This document shows, one piece after another, positions 23,077 through 29,790 of a stretch of DNA of 29,790 bases. A program made the translations under genes and the position numbers. Each line of letters begins with the position of its first letter. The stretch's first letter is position 1. Below the pieces are notes generated by a model that was not told the DNA's origin, ran no database searches, and saw only the letters and a list, made by a program, of their open reading frames with translations. Source of the stretch: an uncultured Bacilli bacterium (lineage in GTDB: Bacteria; Bacillota_I; Bacilli_A; RF39; UBA660); contig CAJTZW010000005.1 in assembly GCA_910584305.1 (NCBI GenBank), forward strand, positions 1 to 29,790, written 5' to 3'.

Positions 23077-25215
23077 TTATTTTTTCTTTCTTTCATCCAA
23101 TAATTCCTGTAATTTTGTAATATCCTTCTCTTTCTTTCTACCTGCTAAATCAGCTTCGTGCATTAGGTCAACAAGTTTTTCATAACTTTCATATTCTGAT
23201 TTTGTAAGTGCTGAATCCCCAAATCTTTGTGCAATTTGATTATCAATTTCTTGTGTAATTATACGTTCTTGTTCAACTAGGGTTTTACTCATAAATGTCG
23301 GATTCTGAGCACCTGCTTGTCTAAGCCTAGCTTCCAACCCTGCTATATCCACACCAAGCTTTTCTTGCATAAATGTTGCATAATCTTTTTCACTTGTTTT
23401 TTCATAAACTAGGTTGCCATCATCATCTCTAGTAGCTTTATATTTAAAGGCATCTGCATATAACCCTGCTTTCTTACCCTCATTTGCACTTTCTAGACTG
23501 CTTAAAGACATAGAGTATCTTTGTTCATCTCGTTTTAAATTTTCTAGTTCCATTGTATATTCTTTTATTTTATTCTTTTTCTCACTAGTAGTTCCTGTAG
23601 TAGATCTGATTTGCGCTGCAGTGGTTGCTTTATCTTGGATTGTGGCGGCAAATCCCCAACCCTCATCACGGGCATTTCTTTTTTTACTACTTTCAGTAAT
23701 TCCTGCATTCGCATTTTTCAAAGGGGCCCATTTTCCATCTTTTCCCTTGTAAACGGCTCTGGCAACACTGCTTAATCCACCCCCAACAAGACTACCAGGT
23801 CCTGCAGAAAGTGCTCTTCCTGTGCTTCGAAGCCCAGCACCTACAGCTTTAATTCCTGTCTGCCCATTTAAGAATGCTCTCGTATTACCATCTTTATCAG
23901 TACCAAAAAATGTTCTTTGTAATCCTTCTTTTACACTATCTGAGTTTTTTAAATTTTTGCTTAAGTTTTTTCCTAAATTCGCAGCATTACTAACGACTCC
24001 GCCTGCTAATGCTAAACCCCCTGCTGCTGCACCTGTAACAGCACCAGCCACGAAATTTCCACCTATTGTTTGGTCTCTAATTTTCTTCATTGGATTGATA
24101 TTAAATCCACCATCTAATTTAATACCCGTAATATCCGTAATTAGTTGAGGAAGTTTTTTAGCAAACATTAAGGCTCCTATAATTACAAATAGTTGCACCC
24201 AAAATTCGGCTTCATGGTTTCCTTCACCTATATATTGTAAATCTCCCACCTTTTGGATTATTGACACTGCAAAGAACAAAGCTAATAACCGGATAAATAC
24301 ACTTGCCCATGTTCCACCAACTTCTCGCAGCCATTTTTTAAACATTCCGTTTTTACCAGAAGCAGGGTCTATATAAGAAATAATTGGTATAGGTGCCATA
24401 AGTTCTAAAAAGCTTAATTTAACAACTCTCATTCCTACATCCATTGCGAAACTAACCAAAATAAGTAAAACCACAACTCCTACTGCAGTGGAAATTATAA
24501 ATCTGTAATGTATCAGGTATACATCGGTGTCCCAAGGAAGATTCCAGTCTGTTGTTGCCGAGTCCGCATTATAAATGTTCATAACTAGTAAATCATCAGT
24601 CGTTGTAGCGGCACAAACATTGTTAGCGATAGAAGGAAAATCCGAATTATACTCATCATAACCTATTCCTAAGTCCTCTTCTGTATAAAATTGAAAAAAG
24701 CCTTTCAATGTCATTAGTGCGATATAATCCCCATTGGAAGCTGCGACACTGTACGAGGTTGTATTATTGGTCCCACATACTGGATCAAATTGAATTCTAT
24801 TAAGTGTTTGATCCGTACTACTATTATCGGCAAAAATAAAATTTCCGATAATATTCTCATCTAAAATGCTAGCCTGTAAATTCCATAATTGTTCAAAGCC
24901 CCATGGACACATCACTAGCATTATGAACATAACCACGATGTTCATAATTATCTTTTGAACTCCCTTTTCTCTATCTGTAAAAGAATCTGGATTTATCATG
25001 TAGTTGATAAAAGAGAATGACACTTTAAATAGCATAAATATACTTAATATAGCATATATTCGTCCTGTAATATCGCCAATCGTTTCCGTAGAGAAAACTT
25101 TATAATGTGCTATTTCCTCTATTAAATTATATGCTGTTGAAATTAGCCCATATATAATTCCATCCAACATTCCAAAAAGTGCTCTAAATATATCTACATA
25201 CCAATGTTGCTCCAT
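23077..25215 (-). CDS. VirB6/TrbL-like polytopic T4SS channel protein
   Basis: A 712-residue protein that heads the core operon. It has membrane helices at about 52-72, 88-104, 238-258, 305-322 and 338-353, and a long outside loop (about 110-235) with two Cys. The central motif LSFLELMAPIPIISYIDPASG (267-287) is typical of Gram-positive VirB6/TrbL proteins. A Gly/Ala helix (388-407) leads to a C-terminal region of about 300 residues, charged and coiled-coil, presumably cytoplasmic. VirB6 forms the inner-membrane channel platform. ATG 25215 has GAGGTG upstream. The extended cytoplasmic tail is long for the family and may dock effector or DNA substrates; that is inference. Confidence 0.85.
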   Translation of the reverse strand: MEQHWYVDIFRALFGMLDGIIYGLISTAYNLIEEIAHYKVFSTETIGDITGRIYAILSIFMLFKVSFSFINYMINPDSFTDREKGVQKIIMNIVVMFIMLVMCPWGFEQLWNLQASILDENIIGNFIFADNSSTDQTLNRIQFDPVCGTNNTTSYSVAASNGDYIALMTLKGFFQFYTEEDLGIGYDEYNSDFPSIANNVCAATTTDDLLVMNIYNADSATTDWNLPWDTDVYLIHYRFIISTAVGVVVLLILVSFAMDVGMRVVKLSFLELMAPIPIISYIDPASGKNGMFKKWLREVGGTWASVFIRLLALFFAVSIIQKVGDLQYIGEGNHEAEFWVQLFVIIGALMFAKKLPQLITDITGIKLDGGFNINPMKKIRDQTIGGNFVAGAVTGAAAGGLALAGGVVSNAANLGKNLSKNLKNSDSVKEGLQRTFFGTDKDGNTRAFLNGQTGIKAVGAGLRSTGRALSAGPGSLVGGGLSSVARAVYKGKDGKWAPLKNANAGITESSKKRNARDEGWGFAATIQDKATTAAQIRSTTGTTSEKKNKIKEYTMELENLKRDEQRYSMSLSSLESANEGKKAGLYADAFKYKATRDDDGNLVYEKTSEKDYATFMQEKLGVDIAGLEARLRQAGAQNPTFMSKTLVEQERIITQEIDNQIAQRFGDSALTKSEYESYEKLVDLMHEADLAGRKKEKDITKLQELLDERKKK

Positions 25216-25294
25216 TATCTCACCTCTTTTCCTTTTAAATTCTTATCTCTATCTATACCCATGGTATCACTCCAATGCATAATTCAACGTATCC

Positions 25295-25323
25295 ATTATA
25301 TCATAAAAAAAAACAATTATAAA
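25295..25323 (-). promoter_or_regulatory. Promoter of the seven-gene T4SS core operon
   Basis: Minus strand: TTTATA (25318-25323; 4/6), a 17-base spacer and a perfect TATAAT (25295-25300). The expected start near 25288 gives a leader of about 70 nt before the VirB6-like gene. No terminator is visible inside the operon down to virD4. Confidence 0.5.
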
Positions 25324-25382
25324 TATAAAGTCGCAAAATAGAATAAATATCTTTAAAAATATTTTTCACATCTATTGTAATG

Positions 25383-25410
25383 AAAAAGAGATAAGCAAAT
25401 TACTTATCTC
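25383..25410 (-). terminator. Intrinsic terminator after the surface-protein gene
   Basis: Minus strand: perfect 8-bp stem GAGATAAG / CTTATCTC (25388-25410) with a seven-base loop and TTTTT (25383-25387), 11 bases after the stop codon. Confidence 0.88.
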
Positions 25411-25421
25411 AAACTTTAAAA

Positions 25422-26522
25422 CTATTTAATTATGTAAGGATTTTTTTGGCTTCCGTCACCACTATTATATAGCACATGTTTAGATAAAGTGATAATAAGT
25501 CTTACATCTTCTTTTTCATTTACATCTGCTAACTGTGCTCCGCTACTTATATAATATGCTTGGTAAGAATTTCCACTATATGCATTCATACTCCAATATG
25601 ATCCATAAATATTTAAATAATTATAATTTCTACAAGATGGGTTATTGAATGAATTACAGTTCAAATCAGTCGAAGCAACAAAATATTCAGACATATCTAG
25701 CAAAGAAAATAAATACTTTTCTTCTGACATTACATTACATTCAATTACACCATTGTTAGAAAAAGGGGTATTGTTTTTAGTATCTAAACATAAATTCTTT
25801 TTAATCATATAAAGTTTATCTGCTTCGCTAAAAATTTTACCATATTGATCGTTATAAATAGCTTCAAAAGTTTCTTTCATCCTACTCTTTTCAAAATTAT
25901 TATATCCTGAATTTATTTTCGTATCAACATTGTAGCGATTATCCCATACCATTTGATTTATCGGTTCTACTTGGAGTAAGCGAAAATTATGATCACCGTC
26001 AATTCTGAGTATTCGCCATAATTGTCCAGCAAAAGATACATAGTTATTTACATGTTCTCCCCTATAAATCAGCGCATTTTCATATACATAAAGGCCATCT
26101 TTACCAGCACTCACATCATTAATTAACTCTTCATTATTTGTGATTCTACTATATAAAGTCTCTGTGCTATAGTTTGTACAATTTAAATATGGAGTATATA
26201 TATATTCATTTTCCTTAAGAGTTGCATATACTTCTGCTGTACAATCCTCTCCTTTTTTTAGATACTTTTCTAACGGCTTTAAATATCTACCTTCTACCAA
26301 AGTGGCTACATCAACTTTCACTTCATTCTCCTCTAGAACTGGCAATATAGAAGGATTGTCATTATAATACTTTATTGCTGCATTTTTTATTTTTTCTTCT
26401 AACTTTGAATACGATAAAGTTTTATTATTTATTAAGGCTATAATAATAACAATTATAAATATTGCAGATATTATCGCCACACTCATTACCATAGTTTTTT
26501 TTAATCGATTGTCCAATTTCAT
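25422..26522 (-). CDS. Single-pass surface protein with beta-rich C-terminal domain
   Basis: A 366-residue membrane-anchored protein. ATG 26522 follows GGAAGTG; an upstream ATG at 26540 puts that site inside the gene. A basic N-terminus and one helix (about 11-31) lead to an outside part with two modules. The first (about 35-120) contains KLEEKIKNAAIKYY and LVEGRYLKPLEKYL with two Cys (CTAEVY and YLNC); this looks like a short pseudopilin-like or repeat-capping module seen in uncultured Bacilli surface proteins. The second is beta-rich, with WRILRIDGDHNFRLL and a WSMNAYSGNSYQAYY stretch. It has its own promoter and terminator and sits between the VirB2-like and VirB6-like genes, so it may be an adhesin or tip protein. 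No defined family is claimed. Confidence 0.68.
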   Translation of the reverse strand: MKLDNRLKKTMVMSVAIISAIFIIVIIIALINNKTLSYSKLEEKIKNAAIKYYNDNPSILPVLEENEVKVDVATLVEGRYLKPLEKYLKKGEDCTAEVYATLKENEYIYTPYLNCTNYSTETLYSRITNNEELINDVSAGKDGLYVYENALIYRGEHVNNYVSFAGQLWRILRIDGDHNFRLLQVEPINQMVWDNRYNVDTKINSGYNNFEKSRMKETFEAIYNDQYGKIFSEADKLYMIKKNLCLDTKNNTPFSNNGVIECNVMSEEKYLFSLLDMSEYFVASTDLNCNSFNNPSCRNYNYLNIYGSYWSMNAYSGNSYQAYYISSGAQLADVNEKEDVRLIITLSKHVLYNSGDGSQKNPYIIK

Positions 26523-26545
26523 TTGTTCACTTCCATTCAAATAGT

Positions 26546-26574
26546 ATTATAGCAAATAAGGGTTATTTTGTCTA
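26546..26574 (-). promoter_or_regulatory. Strong promoter for the surface-protein gene
   Basis: Minus strand: TAGACA (26569-26574; 5/6), a 17-base spacer ending in an extended TGC, then a perfect TATAAT (26546-26551). The expected start near 26539 leaves a leader of about 17 nt. Confidence 0.72.
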
Positions 26575-26608
26575 GTCAAGTATTCCCTGTAATTTACGCA
26601 TTAGGAAG

Positions 26609-26631
26609 CAAAAAAAGGCATTAAAGCCCTT
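26609..26631 (-). terminator. Intrinsic terminator after the VirB2-like gene
   Basis: Minus strand: AAGGGC / GCCTTT (26614-26631, one G-U pair, six-base loop) followed by a run of T (26610-26616). It lies 45 bases past the stop codon. Confidence 0.75.
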
Positions 26632-26675
26632 CTCACTATTGATTTTCACAGAACTATGAAGTCAAGACAATTATA

Positions 26676-27077
26676 TTACGCATTTGTCTCAGTTGTTAAG
26701 TCTTTATCTGCATTACATTTTCCATTAACGAAGCACTCAATACATGATTTAGCATTCTCACTACTGCTATTAGCTCCTGTATCAGCCTTTGCTGTTCCTA
26801 ATACACTCACAACAAATTGAACAATTGCAACGACGAAGAATACAATTACGGCATAAAGGCATCTTTTAATAAATTTTGTCTGTGCACCTTTCATTTCTTT
26901 TTCATCATTACTCATAACAGCTTTCCCTAAATCTATCATTCCAAAAATGATAAGAAGTATTGGAATACCAATTTTTATTATATTAATTAGTAAATGTGTC
27001 AATGCTGGTAAACTACTGTCTATTCCTGCACCCAATCCATCACAATACACTGTTGCTAATACATTTAACATAAACAT
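26676..27077 (-). CDS. VirB2/TrbC-like two-TM pilin-like protein
   Basis: A 133-residue protein with two hydrophobic helices (about 28-50 and 73-95) joined by a short charged loop (GKAVMSNDEKEMKGAQTKFIKR). This is the layout of VirB2/TrbC pilins and of the small pilin-like proteins in Gram-positive T4SS. No cleavable signal peptide is obvious; the N-terminal part before helix 1 holds one Cys. The C-terminal 38 residues are polar and contain three Cys in a CxxCxxxxxC pattern (CIECFVNGKC). AGGAGG lies three bases before ATG 27077 and nine before a second ATG at 27071, so the start is uncertain by two codons. It has its own strong promoter and terminator, consistent with the high output needed for a structural subunit. 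Confidence 0.72.
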   Translation of the reverse strand: MFMLNVLATVYCDGLGAGIDSSLPALTHLLINIIKIGIPILLIIFGMIDLGKAVMSNDEKEMKGAQTKFIKRCLYAVIVFFVVAIVQFVVSVLGTAKADTGANSSSENAKSCIECFVNGKCNADKDLTTETNA

Positions 27078-27120
27078 AACCCTCCTTTTAAATTCCTAAA
27101 CAACGGAATTCAATACATAT

Positions 27121-27149
27121 ATCATACGTTATTTTTTTTTATTTGTCAA
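27121..27149 (-). promoter_or_regulatory. Consensus promoter for the VirB2-like gene
   Basis: Minus strand: a perfect TTGACA (27144-27149), exactly 17 bases, then TATGAT (27121-27126; 5/6). With the antisense RNA promoter it is among the strongest in the window. Confidence 0.78.
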
Positions 27150-27155
27150 ATCTTA

Positions 27156-28157
27156 TTAAAAAATACCAAACAATTTATTTCTTTTTACTTGTTCTTCACT
27201 CGTTTGTTGCTTTATAAAACCTAATCGAACTAAGAATGCATTGAGTGTGAATATATCTTTCTCTCTTTCATCCAAAGGTGGCATATTATAGAATACTTTA
27301 CTTTTTGATTCATACTCGAAATCCAAGACATCCTTTTTGCTGAGTAAACTTTGATTTAAAATGATTTTTTTATCTTTTAAACGAATAAGCGCATTTCTAT
27401 CTACTGTCATCAATTTATTTAACTTAATAATGGATGGTTCAATTAAATAGATTATATCGTGACATAAAGATTCTGCTTGTTTACTATCATTTATATCAAT
27501 TATAATAACATCCTTGTCATTATTTTTTGCAACTGCAGTCCCAATTTCATTGTCCCCTACTGACAATAAATTCCTGTCATTAAAATAACGAAAATCAGTT
27601 TTTCCTACTTCAATTGCAATTACTGAATAATTGTGTGCCAATTGATTTTTCATCATATAAGCTAACGTAGTGGCCCCAGATTGTTTTGTAACATTCTTAA
27701 TTCCAATTACCTTACAGCCAGTAGCTACTGGTTCATAGTGTTCTACAACAACTGTTTCTGGTGAAGCAGTGCTTTGCTCTAATTGATGAATATGGGCAAC
27801 ATCTCGATACGAATTAGGATTATTATATAAATACATAATACCTTCTACATTTTTCGTAAAATTATAAATTCCCATCGATATTAATTTTGATAAATAATCT
27901 GGTGAAGAACTTGATTCATCATCATCTAAAAGTAAAATCACTTTATCCATATCAAGAGAAATAGATAGTTTTTGTAAATTCGTTATATCTTTATAATCTT
28001 TAATTGCAGTAATATCCAAAATCATTCTTTGAAAAAAGAAATTTTGAAATTGGCTAACAATTTCATCTACAGAGAAAATTCCGTGTAAACTCTTTATAAC
28101 ATCGATTTCCAATGTCTGCAACATCGATTCATATTTATTTGAAATAATTACATTCAT
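27156..28157 (-). CDS. TadZ/CpaE-like MinD-family ATPase with degenerate P-loop
   Basis: A 333-residue protein. The first 140 residues resemble a receiver-like domain with a strand VILLLDDDES (73-82), as in CpaE/TadZ. The second half is MinD-like: a KVIGIKNVTKQSGATTLA segment (149-166) stands where the deviant Walker A motif should be, followed by SVIAIEVGKTDFRYF (178-192) and a Walker B-like DVIIIDINDS. The P-loop Lys is replaced by Ala (GATT instead of GKTT), so ATP hydrolysis is doubtful; such atypical forms are known for TadZ, which places the Tad pilus at a cell pole. It follows two TadE-like genes with a 16-base gap, which supports the role. Confidence 0.7.
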   Translation of the reverse strand: MNVIISNKYESMLQTLEIDVIKSLHGIFSVDEIVSQFQNFFFQRMILDITAIKDYKDITNLQKLSISLDMDKVILLLDDDESSSSPDYLSKLISMGIYNFTKNVEGIMYLYNNPNSYRDVAHIHQLEQSTASPETVVVEHYEPVATGCKVIGIKNVTKQSGATTLAYMMKNQLAHNYSVIAIEVGKTDFRYFNDRNLLSVGDNEIGTAVAKNNDKDVIIIDINDSKQAESLCHDIIYLIEPSIIKLNKLMTVDRNALIRLKDKKIILNQSLLSKKDVLDFEYESKSKVFYNMPPLDEREKDIFTLNAFLVRLGFIKQQTSEEQVKRNKLFGIF

Positions 28158-28173
28158 GTGGTTTTATCTCCTC

Positions 28174-28626
28174 CTAAGTTCCTAATATACCCATTATTTT
28201 TGTTTCACCATATACACCAATTTTGATTTTATCGCCTATAATTGGCAAATCTAGATACATATATGTCTTAACTCCATAATATGTACCTTTATTTGTATCA
28301 AACTCAAAGATACAATAATCATAAGCGCCACTAGTAGTCTGTCCTGGAAACACTACTTGATAACTAGTGGAGTCCTTTCCTTTCAATGTACAATCGCGAG
28401 CATCTACATTGCTAATTCTATACCCCGCATCTTGTAAATAGGCATTTATTTCATCGTAAACATCTTGATTATTATATCCTTGATGTTCCTCAATGATGTC
28501 TGTAATTCTATTCTTTATACGAAGTGCCTTAGTATAGGCTAATGATCCCACAAATAAAGCGATAAAAATCACTGTAAATATAATAATAAAATTTACTATA
28601 AAAGCATTTCCTACAGCTTCTTTCAT
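28174..28626 (-). CDS. TadE-like pseudopilin (second copy)
   Basis: A 150-residue protein with one N-terminal helix (about 9-32) directly after MKEAVG, the same leader pattern found in the two genes before it. Cleavage by a prepilin peptidase after Gly 6 is therefore likely. A helical stalk (RIKNRITDIIEEHQGYN) and a beta-rich head follow, with two Cys and the end motif TYMYLDLPIIGDKIKIGVYGET. The head motifs align with those of the next upstream gene, so the two are paralogues. TadE/TadF pseudopilins act in Tad pilus assembly. AGGTGG precedes ATG 28626. Confidence 0.78.
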   Translation of the reverse strand: MKEAVGNAFIVNFIIIFTVIFIALFVGSLAYTKALRIKNRITDIIEEHQGYNNQDVYDEINAYLQDAGYRISNVDARDCTLKGKDSTSYQVVFPGQTTSGAYDYCIFEFDTNKGTYYGVKTYMYLDLPIIGDKIKIGVYGETKIMGILGT

Positions 28627-28637
28627 ATTTTCACCAC

Positions 28638-29072
28638 CTAGTCAGCACTAAATTTATATATCTTTTCTGTTTCAGAATAGACAGGCAATTGTAATGTCTT
28701 TCCTATAATAGGAATATCTATAGATATATATGTTACAATTCCATATCTAAAGTACCCAGAATCATTTACGGGATATTCATATATACAGATTTTATAATCA
28801 TTTTTTGTTATTGAATTATAGCTACCATTTTTATAAGCTCTAGGGGAGCATTTGGTTACTCCCTTCATATATCCTAGGCTACCTAAGACATTATCAATTT
28901 CAGCAATCGATAAATCATTATACCCTTCATGGTTCTCAATAGCATTCGAAATCCTGCTATTGACTTTGAAAGCTTTATAGTAACTCATGATTCCAAATAG
29001 GAATGCAAAAGTGATTACTATAAATACAATTACAAAATTTAACGTATATGTTAACCCTATACTTTCTCTCAT
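28638..29072 (-). CDS. TadE-like pseudopilin (first copy)
   Basis: A 144-residue paralogue of the downstream gene. Leader MRESIG precedes a membrane helix (about 9-31), a stalk with VNSRISNAIENHEGYN, and a head that includes YKICIYEY and TYISIDIPIIGKTLQLPVYSET. The shared positions (hEGYN, C-I-E/Y-E/F, DLPIIG, VY-ET) make a tandem duplication likely. Two Cys in the head could form a disulfide. It begins 16 bases after the Flp-like gene and ends 11 bases before the second copy, in one operon. Confidence 0.78.
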   Translation of the reverse strand: MRESIGLTYTLNFVIVFIVITFAFLFGIMSYYKAFKVNSRISNAIENHEGYNDLSIAEIDNVLGSLGYMKGVTKCSPRAYKNGSYNSITKNDYKICIYEYPVNDSGYFRYGIVTYISIDIPIIGKTLQLPVYSETEKIYKFSAD

Positions 29073-29088
29073 GAGCTACCCACTTCCT

Positions 29089-29286
29089 CTATTGTCCCTT
29101 ACAGGATAAACCTTGTATAGAACATTGGCCATTATCCTGGCAATATCCTCCAGCATTCATACACTCAGATTTTGCCTGTGTATTTTTCATCATACTTGTT
29201 ACAATTGGTGTTGCGATAGCAACGATTGCTGCAATTAAGATAATTGTAACTACTGTCATGTTTGCCTCTCCAGTTGCTTCTTTCAT
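29089..29286 (-). CDS. Flp-like small pilin with four-Cys tail
   Basis: A 65-residue pilin-like protein. ATG 29286 is set by AGGTGGTG six bases upstream; a GTG at 29298 is not preferred. Leader MKEATG, then a mature N-terminus EANMTVVTIILIAAIVAIAT that forms one long hydrophobic helix, as in Tad/Flp pilins cut after Gly by the prepilin peptidase. The mature form is about 59 residues. After the helix the tail holds four Cys in a C-x6-C-x5-C-x6-C pattern (between SEC and SCKGQ). A compact, disulfide-tied head of this kind is unusual for Flp pilins. First gene of the operon flp - tadE - tadE - tadZ. Confidence 0.75.
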   Translation of the reverse strand: MKEATGEANMTVVTIILIAAIVAIATPIVTSMMKNTQAKSECMNAGGYCQDNGQCSIQGLSCKGQ

Positions 29287-29322
29287 TATTATCACCACCT
29301 ATCTGCACATTTCTACAGTTTT

Positions 29323-29331
29323 ATTATACCA
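29323..29331 (-). promoter_or_regulatory. Extended -10 promoter of the pilin operon
   Basis: Minus strand: TGGTATAAT (29323-29331), a perfect -10 with the TGn extension. No good -35 lies 17 bases upstream, where an A-rich stretch is found instead. The start would be near 29316, 30 bases before the pilin ATG. Confidence 0.6.
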
Positions 29332-29490
29332 CAAAACGAATTTTTTTTTAGTTTTTATGTTATTTTTTACATTTTTTTACATAAATATTGATTAATTTCC
29401 TAAATATTATGGTGTTTCTTATGAGTGATGGTACATTTTTTGTATACTAAATCATGTTTTATTGTTTAGGTAAACCATTTTTTTACCTTT
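29332..29490. other. AT-rich spacer upstream of the pilin operon
   Basis: About 160 bases without a supported gene. It contains repeated T-run plus ACAT units (TTTTTTACAT near 29363-29383) that could be an UP element or a site for an AT-binding regulator of the pilin promoter. I see no open frame with a ribosome site. Confidence 0.4.
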
Positions 29491-29518
29491 AAAAGAAGTT
29501 TTTAACATCAAAACTTCT
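29491..29518 (-). terminator. Intrinsic hairpin downstream of the LysM gene
   Basis: Perfect 9-bp stem AGAAGTTTT / AAAACTTCT (29494-29518), seven-base loop, then TTT on the minus strand. A second weaker hairpin (GGTAAA / TTTACC, about 29468-29487) follows it. The T-tract is short. Confidence 0.55.
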
Positions 29519-29599
29519 CTTCTATTAAAATTATAGTTTGCAATATATTACAGCATAATTAAGTTTATTGAAGGTTGTATAATATTTTATATATATGTA

Positions 29600-29790
29600 T
29601 TAAGTATTAATCTTCAGTTCTTGGCCTATACTTATCATATTACTAGTTAAATTGTTTAATCGTTTTATTTCATCTACTGTTGTATTGTATCGTTTTGCTA
29701 TAGAATATAATGTATCTCCACTTACGACAGTGTATATAATAGTATTAGTTATACTATTTGTCGGTATTTTTAATACTTGGCCTATACTTA
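29600..29790 (-). CDS. C-terminal part of a LysM-repeat protein (5' end outside window)
   Basis: The last 62 residues of a protein that continues past the right edge. They hold the end of one LysM domain (SIGQVLKIP) and one complete LysM (IYTVVSGDTLYSIAKRYNTT to IGQELKINT). At least two tandem LysM repeats are therefore present, so the protein probably binds peptidoglycan at the cell surface. The stop TAA is at 29600-29602. Its nature (hydrolase, coat protein or adhesin) cannot be told from the fragment. The neighbouring pilin operon may be functionally linked, but a hairpin terminator lies between them. Confidence 0.85.
   Translation of the reverse strand, partial: SIGQVLKIPTNSITNTIIYTVVSGDTLYSIAKRYNTTVDEIKRLNNLTSNMISIGQELKINT

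Noticed and set aside
14493..29286. Whole block as an integrative conjugative element
   Set aside because: No relaxase, integrase, excisionase or flanking direct repeats are visible inside the window, so element status cannot be claimed.
29340..29390. Repeated T-run plus ACAT units as a CRISPR-like or iteron array
   Set aside because: Units are short, unevenly spaced and only two or three in number; they are more likely simple AT-rich promoter-upstream DNA.

Overview
The window is AT-rich DNA from a low-GC Gram-positive bacterium (Bacillota, probably an uncultured Bacilli or Mollicutes-related lineage). The evidence is strong AGGAGG-type ribosome binding sites, intrinsic terminators with U-tracts, the yqeG-yqeH pair, lon, and a spoVID-ysxE pair arranged as in Bacillus, which implies a spore-forming ancestry. 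Almost every gene is on the minus strand, so transcription runs from high to low coordinates. The standard stop-codon usage is respected throughout.

From 1 to about 14.4 kb the content is chromosomal housekeeping. In transcription order it holds: a single-domain rhodanese; an operon of a VTT/DedA-like membrane protein, RmuC, a DUF2238 membrane protein and a small membrane protein; lon coupled by TAATG to a 444-residue protein of unknown function; spoVID and a CotS-family ysxE-like gene behind a SigmaE-like promoter; yqeG overlapping yqeH; a HerA/DUF87 ATPase; and an unknown 338-residue protein.

The 0.93 kb gap at 13155-14081 is not empty. It encodes a 30-residue hydrophobic peptide on the plus strand with an excellent Shine-Dalgarno sequence, a hairpin that hides that site, complementary 5' and 3' mRNA segments, and its own terminator. 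A consensus promoter on the minus strand would make a convergent antisense RNA of about 115 nt ending in its own terminator. This is the full architecture of a type I toxin-antitoxin locus.

From 14.5 to 29.3 kb lies an envelope-spanning machine. It combines a Tad-like pilus module (small Cys-rich Flp-like pilin, two paralogous TadE-like pseudopilins, a TadZ-like ATPase with a broken P-loop) with a VirB2-like two-TM protein, a single-pass surface protein, and a type IV secretion core: VirB6-like, PrgI/VirB3-like, VirB4 split into two coupled genes, a large membrane protein fusing parvulin, SpoIID and CHAP domains, a lipoprotein-like membrane protein, and VirD4. No relaxase, integrase or attachment site is visible, so a chromosomally fixed secretion, pilus or DNA-uptake apparatus is as likely as a conjugative element. 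The window closes at the right edge with the C-terminus of a LysM protein.

All assignments come from reading motifs by eye. No database search or structure prediction was run.
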